Origin: Cardiocondyla obscurior
Taxonomy: Eukaryota > Arthropoda > Insecta > Hymenoptera > Formicidae
Direction: 5' to 3'
DNA: 64,000 nt
NCBI RefSeq assembly: GCF_019399895.1
Contig: NC_091872.1
Span: forward strand, 6,890,395-6,954,394
The notes beneath the pieces are model-generated. The model was given only the letters and a program-made list of their open reading frames with translations, ran no database searches and was not told the DNA's origin. The position numbers were made by a program, and so were the translations under genes. Shown here one piece after another: positions 50,241-63,691 of the stretch; within the stretch, counting starts at the first letter, position 1; each line of letters starts with the position of its first letter.

Positions 50241-51971
50241 ATGTTAATCGCCAACGCATCCAACAATCAAACAATTGCCCCCACGTCATCCGTGAAGCTG
50301 CGAAGATCTCGCCGATTATCATCCACAAGAGGGTTAAAACAGAGAACCGCCGTAAATATTCCGAAAGATTCCTGCCGAGAGGCACATCAGAAACCCGGTC
50401 TGCGTCTCGCAGCCGGCAAAAGCGTCGACGAGGACAACGGTCGGAGCGGACTATTGATGAACTGGGAGATGAACGAGAGGATCAGTTTAAGCAGCGGCTC
50501 CAGTGTTGGATTGGCTATTCGCCCCGACGGCAAGAAGGGTATCGAGTTGAGTGACACTCGCAGAAGGGAAATAGAAAGTAAATCGAAACCCGGTAGGCGT
50601 CTCGAGCGAAATCGCGAGGCCAAATTATCGTCGTTGTCGCCGGCGAAGTCGACACTGGAGCTGATGAACGTGTCCGGGTTTCCCGCGGATCGAAGGCATC
50701 GCGGAAACTCCGGTTCGATCGAGACGAATGAGGGGGACGTGAACGTCCTCAAGAGCGACTCGAAATACGAGATCGGTATTCCCAGCTTCGCCGCGAGGAA
50801 ACAGAGGCAACAGAACACGCTCGGGAAGAACGGCGTTGACGGGTCGAGAAGAGCCAAGAACAAATCCGGCGACTCGATCTCGAAGCGGCTCGAATTAATC
50901 CACGAGCTCAACCAGAAGATCCTAGCCAACTATGAGAGGTTTCAGCAAAAGTCCAAGCGCACCAAGGACTCGAAGGATCAGACTGTTAGAAACCGCGTGA
51001 AGGACAGAGCCGACCCGGAAGAGCACGTCTACACGGAAATCAAGCGGAAAAACAAGCCGAGCGATCAAAAGAGTCCGGGCATTCTTAAGCAGGATATCTC
51101 TAATCAGGAAACTTGCAGAAAAGATTCCGCCAAGCGGGATACCTATAGACTAGTAGACACCAATAAATCAGTCCTGCCTGCGAGTCACTACGAAAGTATT
51201 AAGAGCCGCGGGGAGAAAAAGGACAGTTTGAGAGCCGCGAATCAGAGTGACTGCAGGACCGTTTGCGAAAATGCAAACTTTAGCTTGGCGGCCAAGATAA
51301 ACTTCTCGCGCCAAGCGGACGACGCTGGGCAGCCGTCGAAGTACGTGAAATTGAAAAACAAGAAAGGACGATTGTCGGAAGAAAGTTCGATCTTCAACGC
51401 AAATGAGAACGTCTCCACGAAAGCGAACGACTCACTCGAGACTCTGGATTGTCTGGAAAATTCCAGATTGTATCCCGAAAATTGCGATCCGTTCCGTAAC
51501 GAGCCGGTGGATAATGGCTCGCGGAGAAATGCGGAGGATTCGAGAGCCGATCGATCGGATACGCAGGCCGATGCGAGTTCGCGAGTCGCGAGCGAGGACG
51601 CCGCGATAGACGAGAGGATTTTGGAGAACGAGATCCTGGAAAATCTCGACGAGACTATCGATAGATTCGACAGCGAGCGGACGCAGGCGACGTCGGGGGA
51701 CAGCACCGAGGAGAAGGACAGCTTTAGCACGGACTCTATACAGAGCGGTAGCCCTTCGAGCGTGAAAGGCTCGAAGGACGCCGCCAACCACCCGGATACC
51801 TTCAACTCCTCCTGGGATTCGGGAGTCGGGGTGGACGTCGGGAACGGCGGCGGGTGGGTGAGGATACACACGGGGATCGAGAGCAGCCTCGTATATCTTA
51901 CTCTGGACACCACGGCTAGGGACGTCTGCAGGGACATGCTGCTGGGAGACGACTTGTCTCTGTTTGTTCAG
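50241..51971 (+). CDS. 5' coding exon of a RA-domain protein, PHLPP-like (partial)
   Basis: This is the only convincing coding exon in the window: 577 codons open from ATG, with A at -3, to a donor (TTCAG|GTAAAC) at 51972 in phase 0. Reading past the donor adds only seven residues before a stop, so the protein continues in exons outside the window. Residues 1 to about 535 are rich in K, R, E, D and S, with basic clusters near the N-terminus and acidic stretches around 440-500, and look disordered. Residues about 539-577 (starting WVRIHTGIESSLVYL, ending DDLSLFVQ) have the beta-strand, TLDTTARDVC and hydrophobic pattern of a Ras-association/ubiquitin-like fold start. That pattern and a long disordered N-terminus resemble PHLPP, a membrane-associated PH-LRR-PP2C phosphatase of AKT and PKC. 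I infer PHLPP from memory of the family. Another RA-domain protein is possible, because the diagnostic PH, LRR and phosphatase domains are not visible. GC content and CpG are far above the flanks. Confidence 0.8.
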
Positions 51972-53344
51972 GTAAACGCCAGTCCCCGCCACTGATTGTC
52001 CCTTCAACTTCGCGCGCCGGCGTTCCGTTTGTCTCGCGAGATAATGAAATACAAGACGCAAATGACGCTCCCTTGAACGCGATGGAACCTGACAGGTCAT
52101 TCTGACTTAATCTTCCACGCTTTGCAAATACAAAAATAAAAAAAATAAAAAAAAAAAGAGAGAGAGATCCTTGAACTGCTCTCGTTGGAAATAATACACG
52201 CCGGGATCGTTTTTTGCGTCAGCGCGCTTCATTCGGCCTTTTAACATTTAATTATTTTCTCGAGGCCGGAAGTTACTGAAATTATAATAGTTTTTTTTTT
52301 GGAGCGAGCTTTAAGGTTCCCTTTTAAGAATTTTTATTATTAATTATTTGAGAGAAATTCGCGACCTCAAAGAAAATTAAGACAGCGTGTTGTGCGTCAC
52401 TGTCGAGAGACAACCACGGCGCAGGAGCCAGTTTCTCAAAGATAACGACGTACGCGCGAGTAATCAAAGGAGTCTAAGACTGAAATAGCCGGCCGAGTCG
52501 GTGAAAGAAGTTTTGGCTCAATGGGACTACTAAAGCCACCGGAGCTGAATACCGAGTTAATGCTCTTGCGAGAAGAACGACAAGGGCGTTCTACTCGCCG
52601 TACCTTTGGCAGCGGAGACGTTTAGGCACTTGATTATCTTGTAATTTTTAATTGACCGCAAACAGTTAATTATCAATTACATTCAGTTTTACGCGAAACT
52701 AGGCAATGTTAAATAATTAACCGCGTGTTGCTCTACCGATAATCGAATATCTTTACGTTAAAGATACTCCAAATTTAAAAAGTAATCGTTATGTTTGTTA
52801 AAATTATATTTATATTAATATAATTATGTCTATGTAGAACATAGATTTGTGATTAAAAGCTACGTTTAATTATTAAAAGTACAATAAAGTTTGAAATAAT
52901 TTTAGTTGAAATAATATTATTAACTTAACATCTTTGCAAACAGAGATGGATGCAGAAAAACAAATTTAAATTAATTTTTAAGCAGTCAGAAAATAAATTA
53001 ATTTGTAATTAAAAATACTCTTGGTGCATTTAAATATTTGTACTAAAGTATAAACTTATTTATTATACGTATAAAAACAATTTACAAAAATTAATTTCAA
53101 AATTGCAATGTATTATAACTCCTACGTCGCATTACTTCTATTTAATTGTATTATTAATCATTCTGGAATTATTAATTAATTAATTAAATTACATTATTCG
53201 AAATATAGTGTATTATAGTATACATATAGAAGTAAAATATTGGACGTGAGTCACATTTATATACATATAAATTCATATTGACACTCCTTCACGGCTAAAA
53301 TAATTTTTCAAAAATATCGATCTCAATATCGCCTCTTTTTATAC

Positions 53345-53346
<2 letters not shown>

Positions 53347-53382
<36 letters not shown>
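53347..53382. repeat. Poly-A tract, 36 bp
   Basis: The longest homopolymer in the window, an unbroken run of 36 A. It lies in the putative intron with no retroelement sequence on its 5' side that I can recognise. Confidence 0.9.
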
Positions 53383-53384
<2 letters not shown>

Positions 53385-54147
53385 GAAATTTCGTTACGTA
53401 TGTTTAGCAAAAAGAAAATTATTATTTATCACGCAATAATTCGTTTCGCTTTGACGTATTGAACGCGCTGCATTTTTGCAAAGCAAGTTTTCCGCCTGTT
53501 ATTCACGTTATTCGCGCGGGTGGTTGCTTGAGCACTTTCCACGCGGGAAAAAAGCGGGCCGACCCTTTTCCGCAGACTTTACCCGAGAATTCTTTCCAGA
53601 TTTTACCTTTGAAACCCCAGTCGAGAATTACACCGCGTTTCTTAACGTCATTTCTAATACAAGCGCAACGCAATTAATATTAAATATTTCAATCTTTATT
53701 TATTCGCCAAGTCCAGAAGGTGGACATCAAACGTTATTTGTTCAAAAAGTACTCTGTGAAAACCGAGCGTTTTTTACCGTGGAAATTCCTGAGTTCATTC
53801 GTGTCACCGAGACAGATATGGGTTCACGATCGCCACATGTGAGGAGAATTTTTCCGCCGGCGAACCGGAAGGCGGCCCCTCAAAGTTCCGCGGAAGCAAT
53901 AGAAGGAGCCGATGCGCGTTCGTCGAAGAATCTTTATATTTTCAACGCGCCAAAGATATTAAAGGCTGCCGGGGGGATCTATACCGCTGCAGCGACGCGA
54001 TGCTTGTCGATAAAGAGATCCTGCTTCGATTCGATCGAACTCGGACTAAGCTAAGAGTATAGTTTCGATCCCAACCACATAGTTTTAGGATATTTTCCAG
54101 TAACAGACGCGACTCGATTATATTTTTCATCGACCGAATCACATTTG

Positions 54148-54520
54148 TCGTTGGAAATATCGTGAAATTATAGATGGCTCCAGAAGTGATTATAATTTTC
54201 TTTCGATGCGCGGCGAAGACCATACATCACAAGCGCACCGAGTAATATTGACATGTCGAGTTAATACAGTAGTTTCTCACACGACAGTTGACCTAATATT
54301 TGGGGAAACCGTTCCTTACTTTCTTTTTCCGACAATTTAAACGTCAGAGGAAGACGATGATTTTCGTCAGCTGAGTGAGAGAAAAATATAGTTGCTTCAG
54401 AACCCAATCACGATATACTTAATTATATTTAGAATCGTAATAAATGTAAAAATTGTATTTCTCGTAGGAAATATTATAAAATTATTAACGGGTCTAAAAG
54501 TAACTGTATTATTTTCTCAG
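54148..54520. repeat. Diverged direct repeat, spacing about 315 bp
   Basis: Segments at about 54148-54200 and 54461-54520 share a pattern around GGAAATAT, TGAAATTAT or TAAAATTAT, and AAGT followed by an AT-rich run ending TTTTCT. The similarity is partial. A third related stretch is at about 19601-19648. These may be old copies of a dispersed repeat family. Confidence 0.35.
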
Positions 54521-56409
54521 TGTAATCGAATCAATCTGAGAATTTCGTAATAATTTCATAATTTCATAATAATAGACGCGTTTCCCTTAAGACCTTGGAT
54601 TATTGATCACAGTTACGTTGGATTACATTACTAAACGAGAAATTACATATAATTTCCAATCGTATTGAAATAATAACGCTCTCAAGCATTCCTCGGTACA
54701 TTGATACGAATATTTCAGCAACCGTCGACCCAAATAGATGTTGTAATTTCGATAGTTAATTGGTAATGGGTTATTATCGAAATAATATTGACTGGTGCGC
54801 GATCAATATTTCACGTATCGGGCTTTCGCGTCGAAATAACGTATGAAATAACGAGCGCGCACGAACCTGCGGAGGCGGAAGTTCAAAAATTCCAACATGT
54901 GAAACGAAGCGAGCATTATTTCGGAAGGATCCCGTGGGATTCGCGGGGAGGACTGTCACCCAGCGCGAGAAAGAGGTTCTCTAGATCGAAACTCCGCGTC
55001 CAACGATTGTTATTGGTCGAAGGAGGAGATCGATGCGCGAGTAAAGAGGACCAATCTATGAAAACAAACGGAAGATTCCGCGGATCGTAGAATCTCTCGA
55101 GAGACGACCCAGGGTCGGAACTGCGAGCGAGAAAATTTTCCTTGCGCATAGAAATAGTTTTAAAGAAGTTGTAATTAAAATATGGCAAGTTAAAACTGTA
55201 TCTTAGAATTTTTGCCAGTTTTTTTATTATTATTAATTTTTTTTATTTTTATATATATATTTTTTTTCTTTTTTTAATCTGTAAAAATCTGGAAAACTTT
55301 CAAGCTGCAATTAAACGTTTAGACACACAATGAAACGTGTACGTGATAAGAAATTCGTGAAATATGAGAAGTTTACGTGTAAAAGCTGGAATATTTAGCT
55401 GCTAGCCCGGAGACTCCTCAAGCCCAAGTTCTCAGGGTGGACTGAAATAATTTAAAAGTCTTTCCGCATCGGCCCTGCTTTTCTTCCCGGGAGAAACATT
55501 CGCCGCGCTTTGGGAACAAACATGCGCGAAGACGGACTACACGATAATGAATTCAACGGACGTATAATGCAGGATTTAACATCGCTGGAAAATACTTGGT
55601 ATTCCCGTCGAGCGGAAGCCGACTTTCGAATTGAAAATCATTCGCAGCGTTGCGTCCTTTCCGTTTTTACTGATGCGCTTATATTACTATTATTATTATT
55701 TTATTATTAGATATGCGTCGTCAAGAAATTAATTTTGCAAAAAAGATTCGTGGATAAAAAGGAACCGTTAATTAATATAAAAAAAAATTATGCGTCTTGT
55801 TACTAGCGTGTCTCGATGCCTTAATGTCTTATCAAAACGCGATGCATGAAAATCAGACGCGAAAGGATACTTGATGTTTATTGCATCTTCGCGGATTCGA
55901 TCTCGCGAGATAATCGCGCGAGCTTGTCACACGTTACTATTCCGTTTCTAAATACTCCCGGTGCACGGAGATTATTCCGCATCGGGGCCGCGGAGTCTGG
56001 CACGTCCCGAATTGGAGCGAACTAAACGCGGAAGAACTCGTTTCGTGCGATAGTAGTGTTTCGGGCGCGCCCGACAGGCCTGACACGTCAGGCTCATCTG
56101 TCAACTCGTTGGAACAATGCGGAGAGTCGGGAAGACTTATACCAGAAACCGTTGAAGTCCCGCGTCTCTTGATCGCGAGACAGTTTTCCCCTCAACGAGA
56201 ATCGAAAACGCGAACGGTTGACAGCCGTCAAGTCTTCGTACAAAATACAATACTTCTTCGCGAGGATCGAATATCTTTTTTTTTTTTTTTTTTAACATTT
56301 TTTGATTTGATGAAGTAGATTTAGTTAGTTTGTTTGCCAGTGGCGATTAAAAAAACTTTATAATTAAAGCTTTAATTAAATTATTTCATTAATATTATTA
56401 AACATAATA

Positions 56410-56787
56410 TACAGGGTGTTCCAGATCAGTGGACGATGCCGTAAATGATAGGTAGATTTAATCGAATTAAAACGAAAAGTCCTTTACCATTTTGAAAAAT
56501 TCTCAATAGTTTTCGAGAAAAAAATTAAAATATATTAAATGTATAAGCGTAAGAGCGACAAGAAAGCTGCGCGTGAGTGAGCGCGACAGGCGAATGACTA
56601 GAAATGGCACCGTCGTCTGTCGCGCTCACTCAGCCCACGCTTCCTCGTCGCTCTTACGCGTACATAAATTAATTTTTTTCTTGAAAACTATTGAAAATTT
56701 TTTAAAATGGTACAGGACTTTTCGTTTTAATTCGATTAAATCTACTTATCATTTTCGGCATCGTCCACTGATCTGGGACACCCTGTA
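56410..56787. mobile_element. Foldback MITE, Tc1/mariner-type termini
   Basis: The outer ends are TACAGGGTGT and its inverse ACACCCTGTA, consistent with TA target duplication and CAGGGTG termini. The left arm (about 118 bp from the end) matches the reverse complement of the right arm with about 7 differences by eye. The inner part is also palindromic (CGTAAGAGCGAC with GTCGCTCTTACG, and GTGAGTGAGCGCGACA with its inverse), so nearly all of the 378 bp folds on itself. There is no transposase frame, so it is non-autonomous. Inverted termini starting CAGGGTG at TA sites are typical of insect Tc1/mariner-related MITEs. It lies inside the putative intron. Confidence 0.85.
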
Positions 56788-57434
56788 TACATTAAAATTA
56801 AAAAAATTTAGATACTCTTTACGCTTTGCACATATTTTTATATACGATAAAAAAGATATTATTTCTTGATTATTATTCACTAACTTTTCTTTTTTTATTT
56901 TTTTAAATTTTAATTTTTTTTTTAATTTTCCCCAATTTAATTAACTTGAATCTTTAATCTATTTTTGAATCTGCAATTAAATTAATCGAGTTCGCTGTAC
57001 AGCATCTAAAAGTAACGAAGATAACGAAATAAAATTTTTAATAATGAATTCGAACAAAAAAAAAAACTTTATACAATATTTTTTTTACCGTTGTGTAAAA
57101 AAAATTGATACGAGTCAAAAGCATCAACCAGTTGCTCTAATAACCACCGTTCGTTGGTTCCAAGTCGGGATTACCCGAAAATGCGCGCGGCACACCTCCT
57201 TTTATTGTAACCTCTGTTCCTAACGCAGACGACGGAGCCTTTTACGGTTAACTGAAATCGCAATTTGTTACTCCCGTTTTGCAAACGCGCCATTTACGAG
57301 TTAGTGCACTTAACGAGCATCGCTTTACGAGCAACATTGTTTAACGATTGTTTCTTTACTGCGCGCCCAACGTCGCTTAACGATTCGCCGTTGCGCTTTT
57401 TTCGCGTATCGACGGAACAGAAAGAGCGAATCGC

Positions 57435-57460
57435 AAAAAAAAAAAAAAAAAAAAAAAAAA
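57435..57460. repeat. Poly-A tract, 26 bp
   Basis: An uninterrupted run of 26 A followed by purine-rich GA sequence (about 57461-57530). It explains the lysine-rich frame through it. Confidence 0.9.
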
Positions 57461-60400
57461 GAAAAACTGAGGCGACGGATCGAGATAGAGAGAAAGTGGA
57501 AATGAGAGAGAAAGATGGAAGAGACTGGGAGGTAACGAGTGAGAGGGATGCTGGATAGACGACGATAAAGTTTCGATCGCTTCGTCAAAAAGCACTTTGT
57601 GCCTTGGTCGCGGGAGATATCTTTTTTACGACTTTTTGATGCTTCAATAAACAACAAGATTTCGTATTGCAGAAATTTATTGGAACGAACGTTTGATAGT
57701 TATGTAAATTCGCAAACGACGTAAACTAATTACTGTTGACGATTTTTGGATACGTGGAATTTTTTTTTATCCCGTGACGCAGCGTCTCTCATTCTCAACA
57801 TTTTAAAGATTTTTTTTTTACGCAAATCAACGGTACTCTTTATAAAATTTATTAAGAACTATCACGAGTGCTAATGGTACTAAAAATAAATCTTTAAAAT
57901 TTTGAAAATAAAGAATTGAAAATTAAATGGTAGGTTCTTTTATTAACGAGTAAGTAAGCTTTAACGTAGTTCACGAATCTAATATTGTATAATTAACAAA
58001 ATTTTAATTTTAGATTCTGTACCAGCAAGTTATTAATTTTATTTGTTGAGATAATAATTTTTAAATACCGTAAATCTGTTTTTTTTTTTTTTTTAATGTT
58101 TTTATGTGTTCCACATTTTGTGTATGCGTTGTATATTTTAATTATCTTAAAACCGTCGTTTGCTGAAATTAATAACGCCGGCAATCTGTGATTCGGACAA
58201 TATTTTTACTTAATATAATTTTATTGACATTTACATAATTATGCGTGTGTCTGTTCAATTTTTATCGCAGCCTTGTGAATTATGCTCCGTAATGCACATT
58301 TCAATTTTCACTCGTAGAACAGCAAGGAACTGATTATTTATACGTCCAAAGAGGAATCGAGTCACACGAGAAATGTGATCCCGCTCTTGATCCTCTTACA
58401 CTGCAAAAGGATAAATAATCCGCATTACGACTGCGTTACTCGAAATGAAATCGCGATGGCAGCGCCCGGGTATAGGCCGAAGAGCAATTTGTATTTTTAA
58501 TTAAAATCAGCCCGGCAGTCGCGCAAATCCGATCTCGAGCACGGCAGGAATAATATTGTCAATCATAACGACGCCAAGAATTTTCTTTCGTTAAGCGAAT
58601 AAATTTTTACGCGCCGCTGCCTTATTTAATTAAAGGCGCTCGTCCAAGTACACACGGCGGCCAGCGAAGTGATAACGAACGGGATAGCGACGATAAAAAG
58701 CCGAACGCGTGTTTCTGTTTCGGGGAAACAATGACATGCAAGGACTTGATTACAGTAAGAATAATTCTTCAACCGAATTAATTTTGCAAATTTATCGTCT
58801 TGCAAAATTATAACAAGTTATCTCGTCAAGCTCTACGAGATCGAGAGACTCGCATATATTTATTTCTCGTCGATAGGGTACGATCGTAATTAAAACAATA
58901 ACGATGCGAATGACGACGCTGTTGCGGAAATGTTCGGAAATTGCCAAAATCTTTATTGAAGAATAACTGAAAATGTAACGTCCGCTTTTTTTTTTTCGAG
59001 CTTATTTCTTTTTTCTTAGAGAATTAGTAAATAAACAGGTCATCGGCTAATTAAATTATGAAAATATTACGAGGCTGGCTTTCGACGGCTTTAAAAGCTC
59101 GCCTCAACCCTTTCCCCAGCTGAAAGAATCGCGCGAATATTACCTCGTGCGCTTCTTCGTCGACCCGTAAGGAAGCTAATTCTATTTACTTAGCCACACT
59201 TTGCGCACGACCGTCTTTTCGCCGTTTTTCCATGCTCGTCGCGCTTAATTCAACGCTAGTTAAACTCGCCCGATTATGTAAACGAATTTACCGGTGGGCA
59301 CCTGCCGCGTAACGCCGCGCGCTTGCGACGGCAGGTGTTTGCCAGTTTGCATTTACACACATACGAAGGCGCACACATGCATACCAGCATGCATAAACAC
59401 GCGTACAAGAATTGAGTGAGGCATTCGACAACGTGCTACGAACAGGTGTCTAATGACATCAACAAAGAAAATAGGTGAGCACCCGAAGTCTCTCGGCTTT
59501 TTGGTGTATTGTTAGAGATTGCGTGACATCGTCGAATTTAATTAAAAGGAAAAAAAAAAGTTGCCACGATGTATTTTATTATCTAGAAACTAAGGAAAGT
59601 TCGATTGTTTAAGATAAAATTAAAAAGAAAATTCGTAATTGTACTATGAATAAATAATTTGTTTTCGTAATTACGGAATAAATTAACGTAACGAAGCGAT
59701 CTCTCCAGCAAAAATTAAGAAAATTGATTTTATATGTATATATAATTTTTAATTCTATGAAAAAAATTGGAGACGCAGAGAACCCAAGTATGTTAACTGA
59801 TTATTGATTATTTAACATAAACTCTAGCGGTATATATGTCCTAAAATACCATTTTAATTCATGAAGTAATTTCAAACGAGATTAAGCGATATCATTATAA
59901 GAATTTGAAACTATAAAACACGAAAAGGCTGGAAACGCGTTAATTAATTAATCCGCAAAGATTATAGAGCATTAGTTTCAACGATCTTATAAATTAAACC
60001 TCCCCCCTTTGTGTTCTCGATTAATACATAAGCACTACAAAGATATTTCATAATTCGTGTGACGTTCAATACTATTCGATAATTACGAGAGCAGCTGAGA
60101 ATTATTTAGCTTTCTGCTGCGCTAGTCAAACGCAAATTATTCCATACCAAATATACGATCCGATATTACACATATATGTATACTTTTCGACAGGAAATTC
60201 CACAGTTTCGCATTTATCTCTAATTAGCTAATAAATTAATTTTCCAAATATTTGCAGACACAAATTAACGATTTATTAAAAACGAAAGATATATTAGAAA
60301 TGTCTAATTAATAATTTACTTGTATTAAAAAAAATGGCATACACTGTTTTTACGTTAATATTAAAAAAGTTTTCTAATTTGTAATAATTTTTACAACTGC

Positions 60401-62244
60401 GATAACTTTTTCATAACTTATAATAATTTCTAGATGCAAATTCAACGTAATGAATGCACGATGTAATTATCTAAATTGCAATTACGGATCGTGATTACGA
60501 TTTTTAGATAAAATTAATAGATCTTTGGGAAAAGTATTGCGCGCAACTCCGGGCAGAAATTTCGTCGCGTTCCATTTGAAACAAACTTAAAACATGCACG
60601 AGGGCAAACTAATTTTCACGTTTTGAAATTAACAAAATCAACGCCGCGGCAAACCGACATCGCCGCACATAGGGAACGCTTATAATGAGTTTGTTAATTA
60701 CGTGTGGGTCTCTCGAGAAATAGAGGTAGCCCAGTTTCCCTTCGGACGTACCGATGGATCGATAATATCGGTTCTATCAAACGCGAGTAACGACTTGCTG
60801 ACATTAATGGGGACTACGAATCAAAAATACGCGCATCGTCGGCTAGATCTCGCGCTGTTCCGGCAGCTTTAATCGGATGTACAATTTACCGCTTCGAGCG
60901 CTTTTTGCAGTCCGCGTAAAAATCGCATCTATTAAATCTGATTAACGAAAATGCATTATTATTCCGAAGCTCATTTGTGTCGCTGAAAACATTCACGTTG
61001 CAACAATCAATTTGTATTTTAATAAATAAATAAATTAATAAATATTTGCTAAATATCGCTATTAAATAAAAAAAAAAAAAACATTACGCGATATAATTAC
61101 TTCGAAAATTAACCGTGCAATGAAGCGAGGAGAAGTCAAGTTTCAATGAAGCCCTGAGAACTTTATTATCAGAATTTCGATTTAAACAAACAATACACAC
61201 TCAGCTGGTGTCCAAAACTCGCGGTAACTGTGTCCGTGCAAAATGGCCGTTGGTGCCGGGAGAAATGAAAGTCTGGCCGAGGGTGGCCAGCAGGGAATCA
61301 AAATGAATTTCGGGGCTGAGCTGGCCGATTCCAATTTAACTTTAATTTACGCGAATGCCGCTGGTTGCAAGTTCACGCGAAAATTCATACTCGACCAGTC
61401 GCGGGAGGACGGCCGTTCTCTCCTCCTCATTCCCCCCCTACATTGTTTGGAGCGTTACTTACAAGTCTCTAAATCGTAACAAATGAGGATTTTACGACGT
61501 GAGGAAGCGCCGGACCTCGCGGACACCGCCGTTAAGACGCATTGGTGAGATTTTTCGCCGACACTTCGCGCTGAACGGCACGTTCATAATAACGTCACGT
61601 GAAATATGCAGCTTTGTATTCGCATATATTTCGCCGTACAGTGCATTAGTTTTCCCCGCGTAAGAGATACGCCCGGTAAATGGAAAAATGGCGAAGAGAA
61701 ATGTGAGGAAAGAAATAAACGCCCGCCTGTTTAATAAACAACGCAGAGCACGTGCGCAATTGGCTTATGTTAATTGCAAATAAAAGCCGAGTTAGGACCG
61801 AAATGTATTTCTCATCGAAATAACAAATTTCATCGAATTAATTTCGTAAATTGTCACTTATAAATGAGTACGTAGTTTAGATGAGGATTTCAGCTTATGT
61901 ATTTCGCGCAATTAAGGATCAATAATATTTAACGCGGCGCTAAAGGTAACGTAACGAGCGAGAAGAGATAAATCCGAGAGTCAAAGGAGGGGAAAAAGCG
62001 CCGCCGCCTCGAGATCTTCGGACTTCGACGAGCTGCCGTCGACTTCTCGGCGGTGGCAATTAATTTCTAAATCCACGGAATCGCGGCGAGCGGCTCGAAA
62101 ATTCATGCCCGGGTGAGTGGAGCGAGATGCCTCACGAAGAAATATGATTATTCGCGCGATGCGAAAGTATTCAAGTCTTTAATTACGCTCTCTTCATTAA
62201 TGGCACACCCTTTTTGCAGAGAGATGTCGTTTCATCTCGCTTCG

Positions 62245-62268
62245 CTCTCTCTCTCTCTCTCTCTCTCT
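62245..62268. repeat. (CT)12 microsatellite
   Basis: Twelve perfect CT units, GAGA-type on the minus strand. Confidence 0.9.
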
Positions 62269-62362
62269 GCGAACGTTTTCAAATGATTTTCCTTTTGCCC
62301 CGGCTCTCGTTCCGAACGATACCGCGCGCGTGGGTTCTATATCAAATTACAAAAGAACGACC

Positions 62363-62379
62363 GGGGGCGGGGGAGGGGG
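62363..62379 (+). other. G-rich motif (three G5 runs)
   Basis: GGGGGCGGGGGAGGGGG: three runs of five G separated by single bases. It can form two-layer quadruplexes or contribute to an intermolecular one. Confidence 0.45.
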
Positions 62380-62824
62380 AAAACATCCGCATGACTTAAC
62401 GGGAAAATCAACTTTCACGCAACGTTCGAGTGTCCTGTTAGATACGCGACGGCGCTGCAAGTGTGTGGCAAAACTCAATTTCGGCACGTGAACGAGCTTC
62501 TATTCTAGAAATCGAATAAAATAATGTTTCGCCGACGATTTCCCGCCGACGCAATCTATATTTTTATTTTACAAATCACCGGGAACTTTTGCGCTGAGAG
62601 CGTCAAATAACGACGGGTATCAATATTAAAAATAAATTTCCAACGCTGCTGATATTGTATCAATACGAATCTCGTTTGACGATTTTTTTTTTTTTTTTCT
62701 AAAGACTGAAGCTTGTGAAAAATAATATTTTTACACGCACACGCACACACTTTTGTGTTTACGTTTGATACATATACGTGACTCGCGTGCATGAGAGCAC
62801 AGCGAATGCGTGGAAGAATAAATG

Positions 62825-62846
62825 TTTTTTTTTTTTTTTTTTTTTA
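62825..62846. repeat. Poly-T tract, 22 bp
   Basis: An uninterrupted run of 22 T. On the minus strand it produces a run of lysine codons in a spurious frame. An AC-rich stretch lies just upstream at about 62733-62750. Confidence 0.85.
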
Positions 62847-63662
62847 AAGTTTAGCTTTAATTTAAATACAGTTAGAACGTCATAGTTCTTTGGAAAAGAG
62901 ATTGAACAATTTCTCTCCGGGCGGAAAGAGAAATGAAACTTGTACGGCAATTTTGCCGTTTTCGATTACACCGGACCTTTGTGCCTAGTTGCGTTTTACA
63001 AATCTTTTGTAGGTAATCAATTGAATAATACCCGCAGAAGAAAAATCAGGTTAAAATCAACTGAAAGTCAACTAAAAATCAATTAAAAATAAATCAGGGC
63101 ACGTGCATGGAGCGCAATAGCAATTAAAAAGGGGGAGGGGAATACGATACGATGACGTTGTTATCGAGACGCGGCGTTTAAGACAATTCGCAGAGCGACG
63201 TCGTTATTCCGAAAAGCCTGTAAGCTCGCGTAGAAATTGCCGAGATTATTTGGAATTACCCGAGGCAAAAATTAGAAAATCCAACGCGCCGGCGATGATA
63301 TACACGAGCGACGGCGTTCGCCCGCTATTTATTGCGTGGCATGATTAATCTCCTCACCCCTGCGGCTAACCGGGTTATTATTTAGAGGCCACTTTCCGGA
63401 ATTACAATTTTTTATGGCGCATATGTCACGACTAATGTCTCCCCCTGCTCCGTCGGGCACGACGTGCCGTTTTATCTCGCGAAATTAAAACCGTTTCCCA
63501 GATTACGGAATTATCGAAGGACTATACCGGGCGATTCGGGTATATACGCCGCTCTAATGCATTTTGAATGGCGGTTCTCATTTTGTTGCGAGCTCCTCGG
63601 GTGTTCCGACACGCGCGAAATCATGCAGATCGAGCTTATGCAAATAGATCGCCGAATGTATG

Positions 63663-63691
63663 AATCTAATACAGAATTTAAGTATTAGATT
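63663..63691. repeat. Perfect 10-bp inverted repeat
   Basis: AATCTAATAC (63663-63672) and GTATTAGATT (63682-63691) are separated by 9 bp. It is a small cruciform-type site in AT-rich DNA with no associated gene. Confidence 0.6.

Larger units (their letters stand above)
51972..56409 (+). other. Intron following the RA-domain exon (proximal part)
   Basis: It begins at the GTAAAC donor. Very AT-rich sequence follows from about 52640 to 53460, including a 36-A run. CpG-richer patches at 53460-54050, 54800-55140 and 55480-56250 give short frames without recognisable domains. No downstream exon of the gene was found here. Confidence 0.5.

Noticed and set aside
51242..52100. Antisense frames of 222-231 codons opposite the coding exon
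   Set aside because: These are shadows of the GC-rich sense frame. Their serine/leucine- and arginine-rich content is what antisense of K/E/D/S-rich coding sequence gives.
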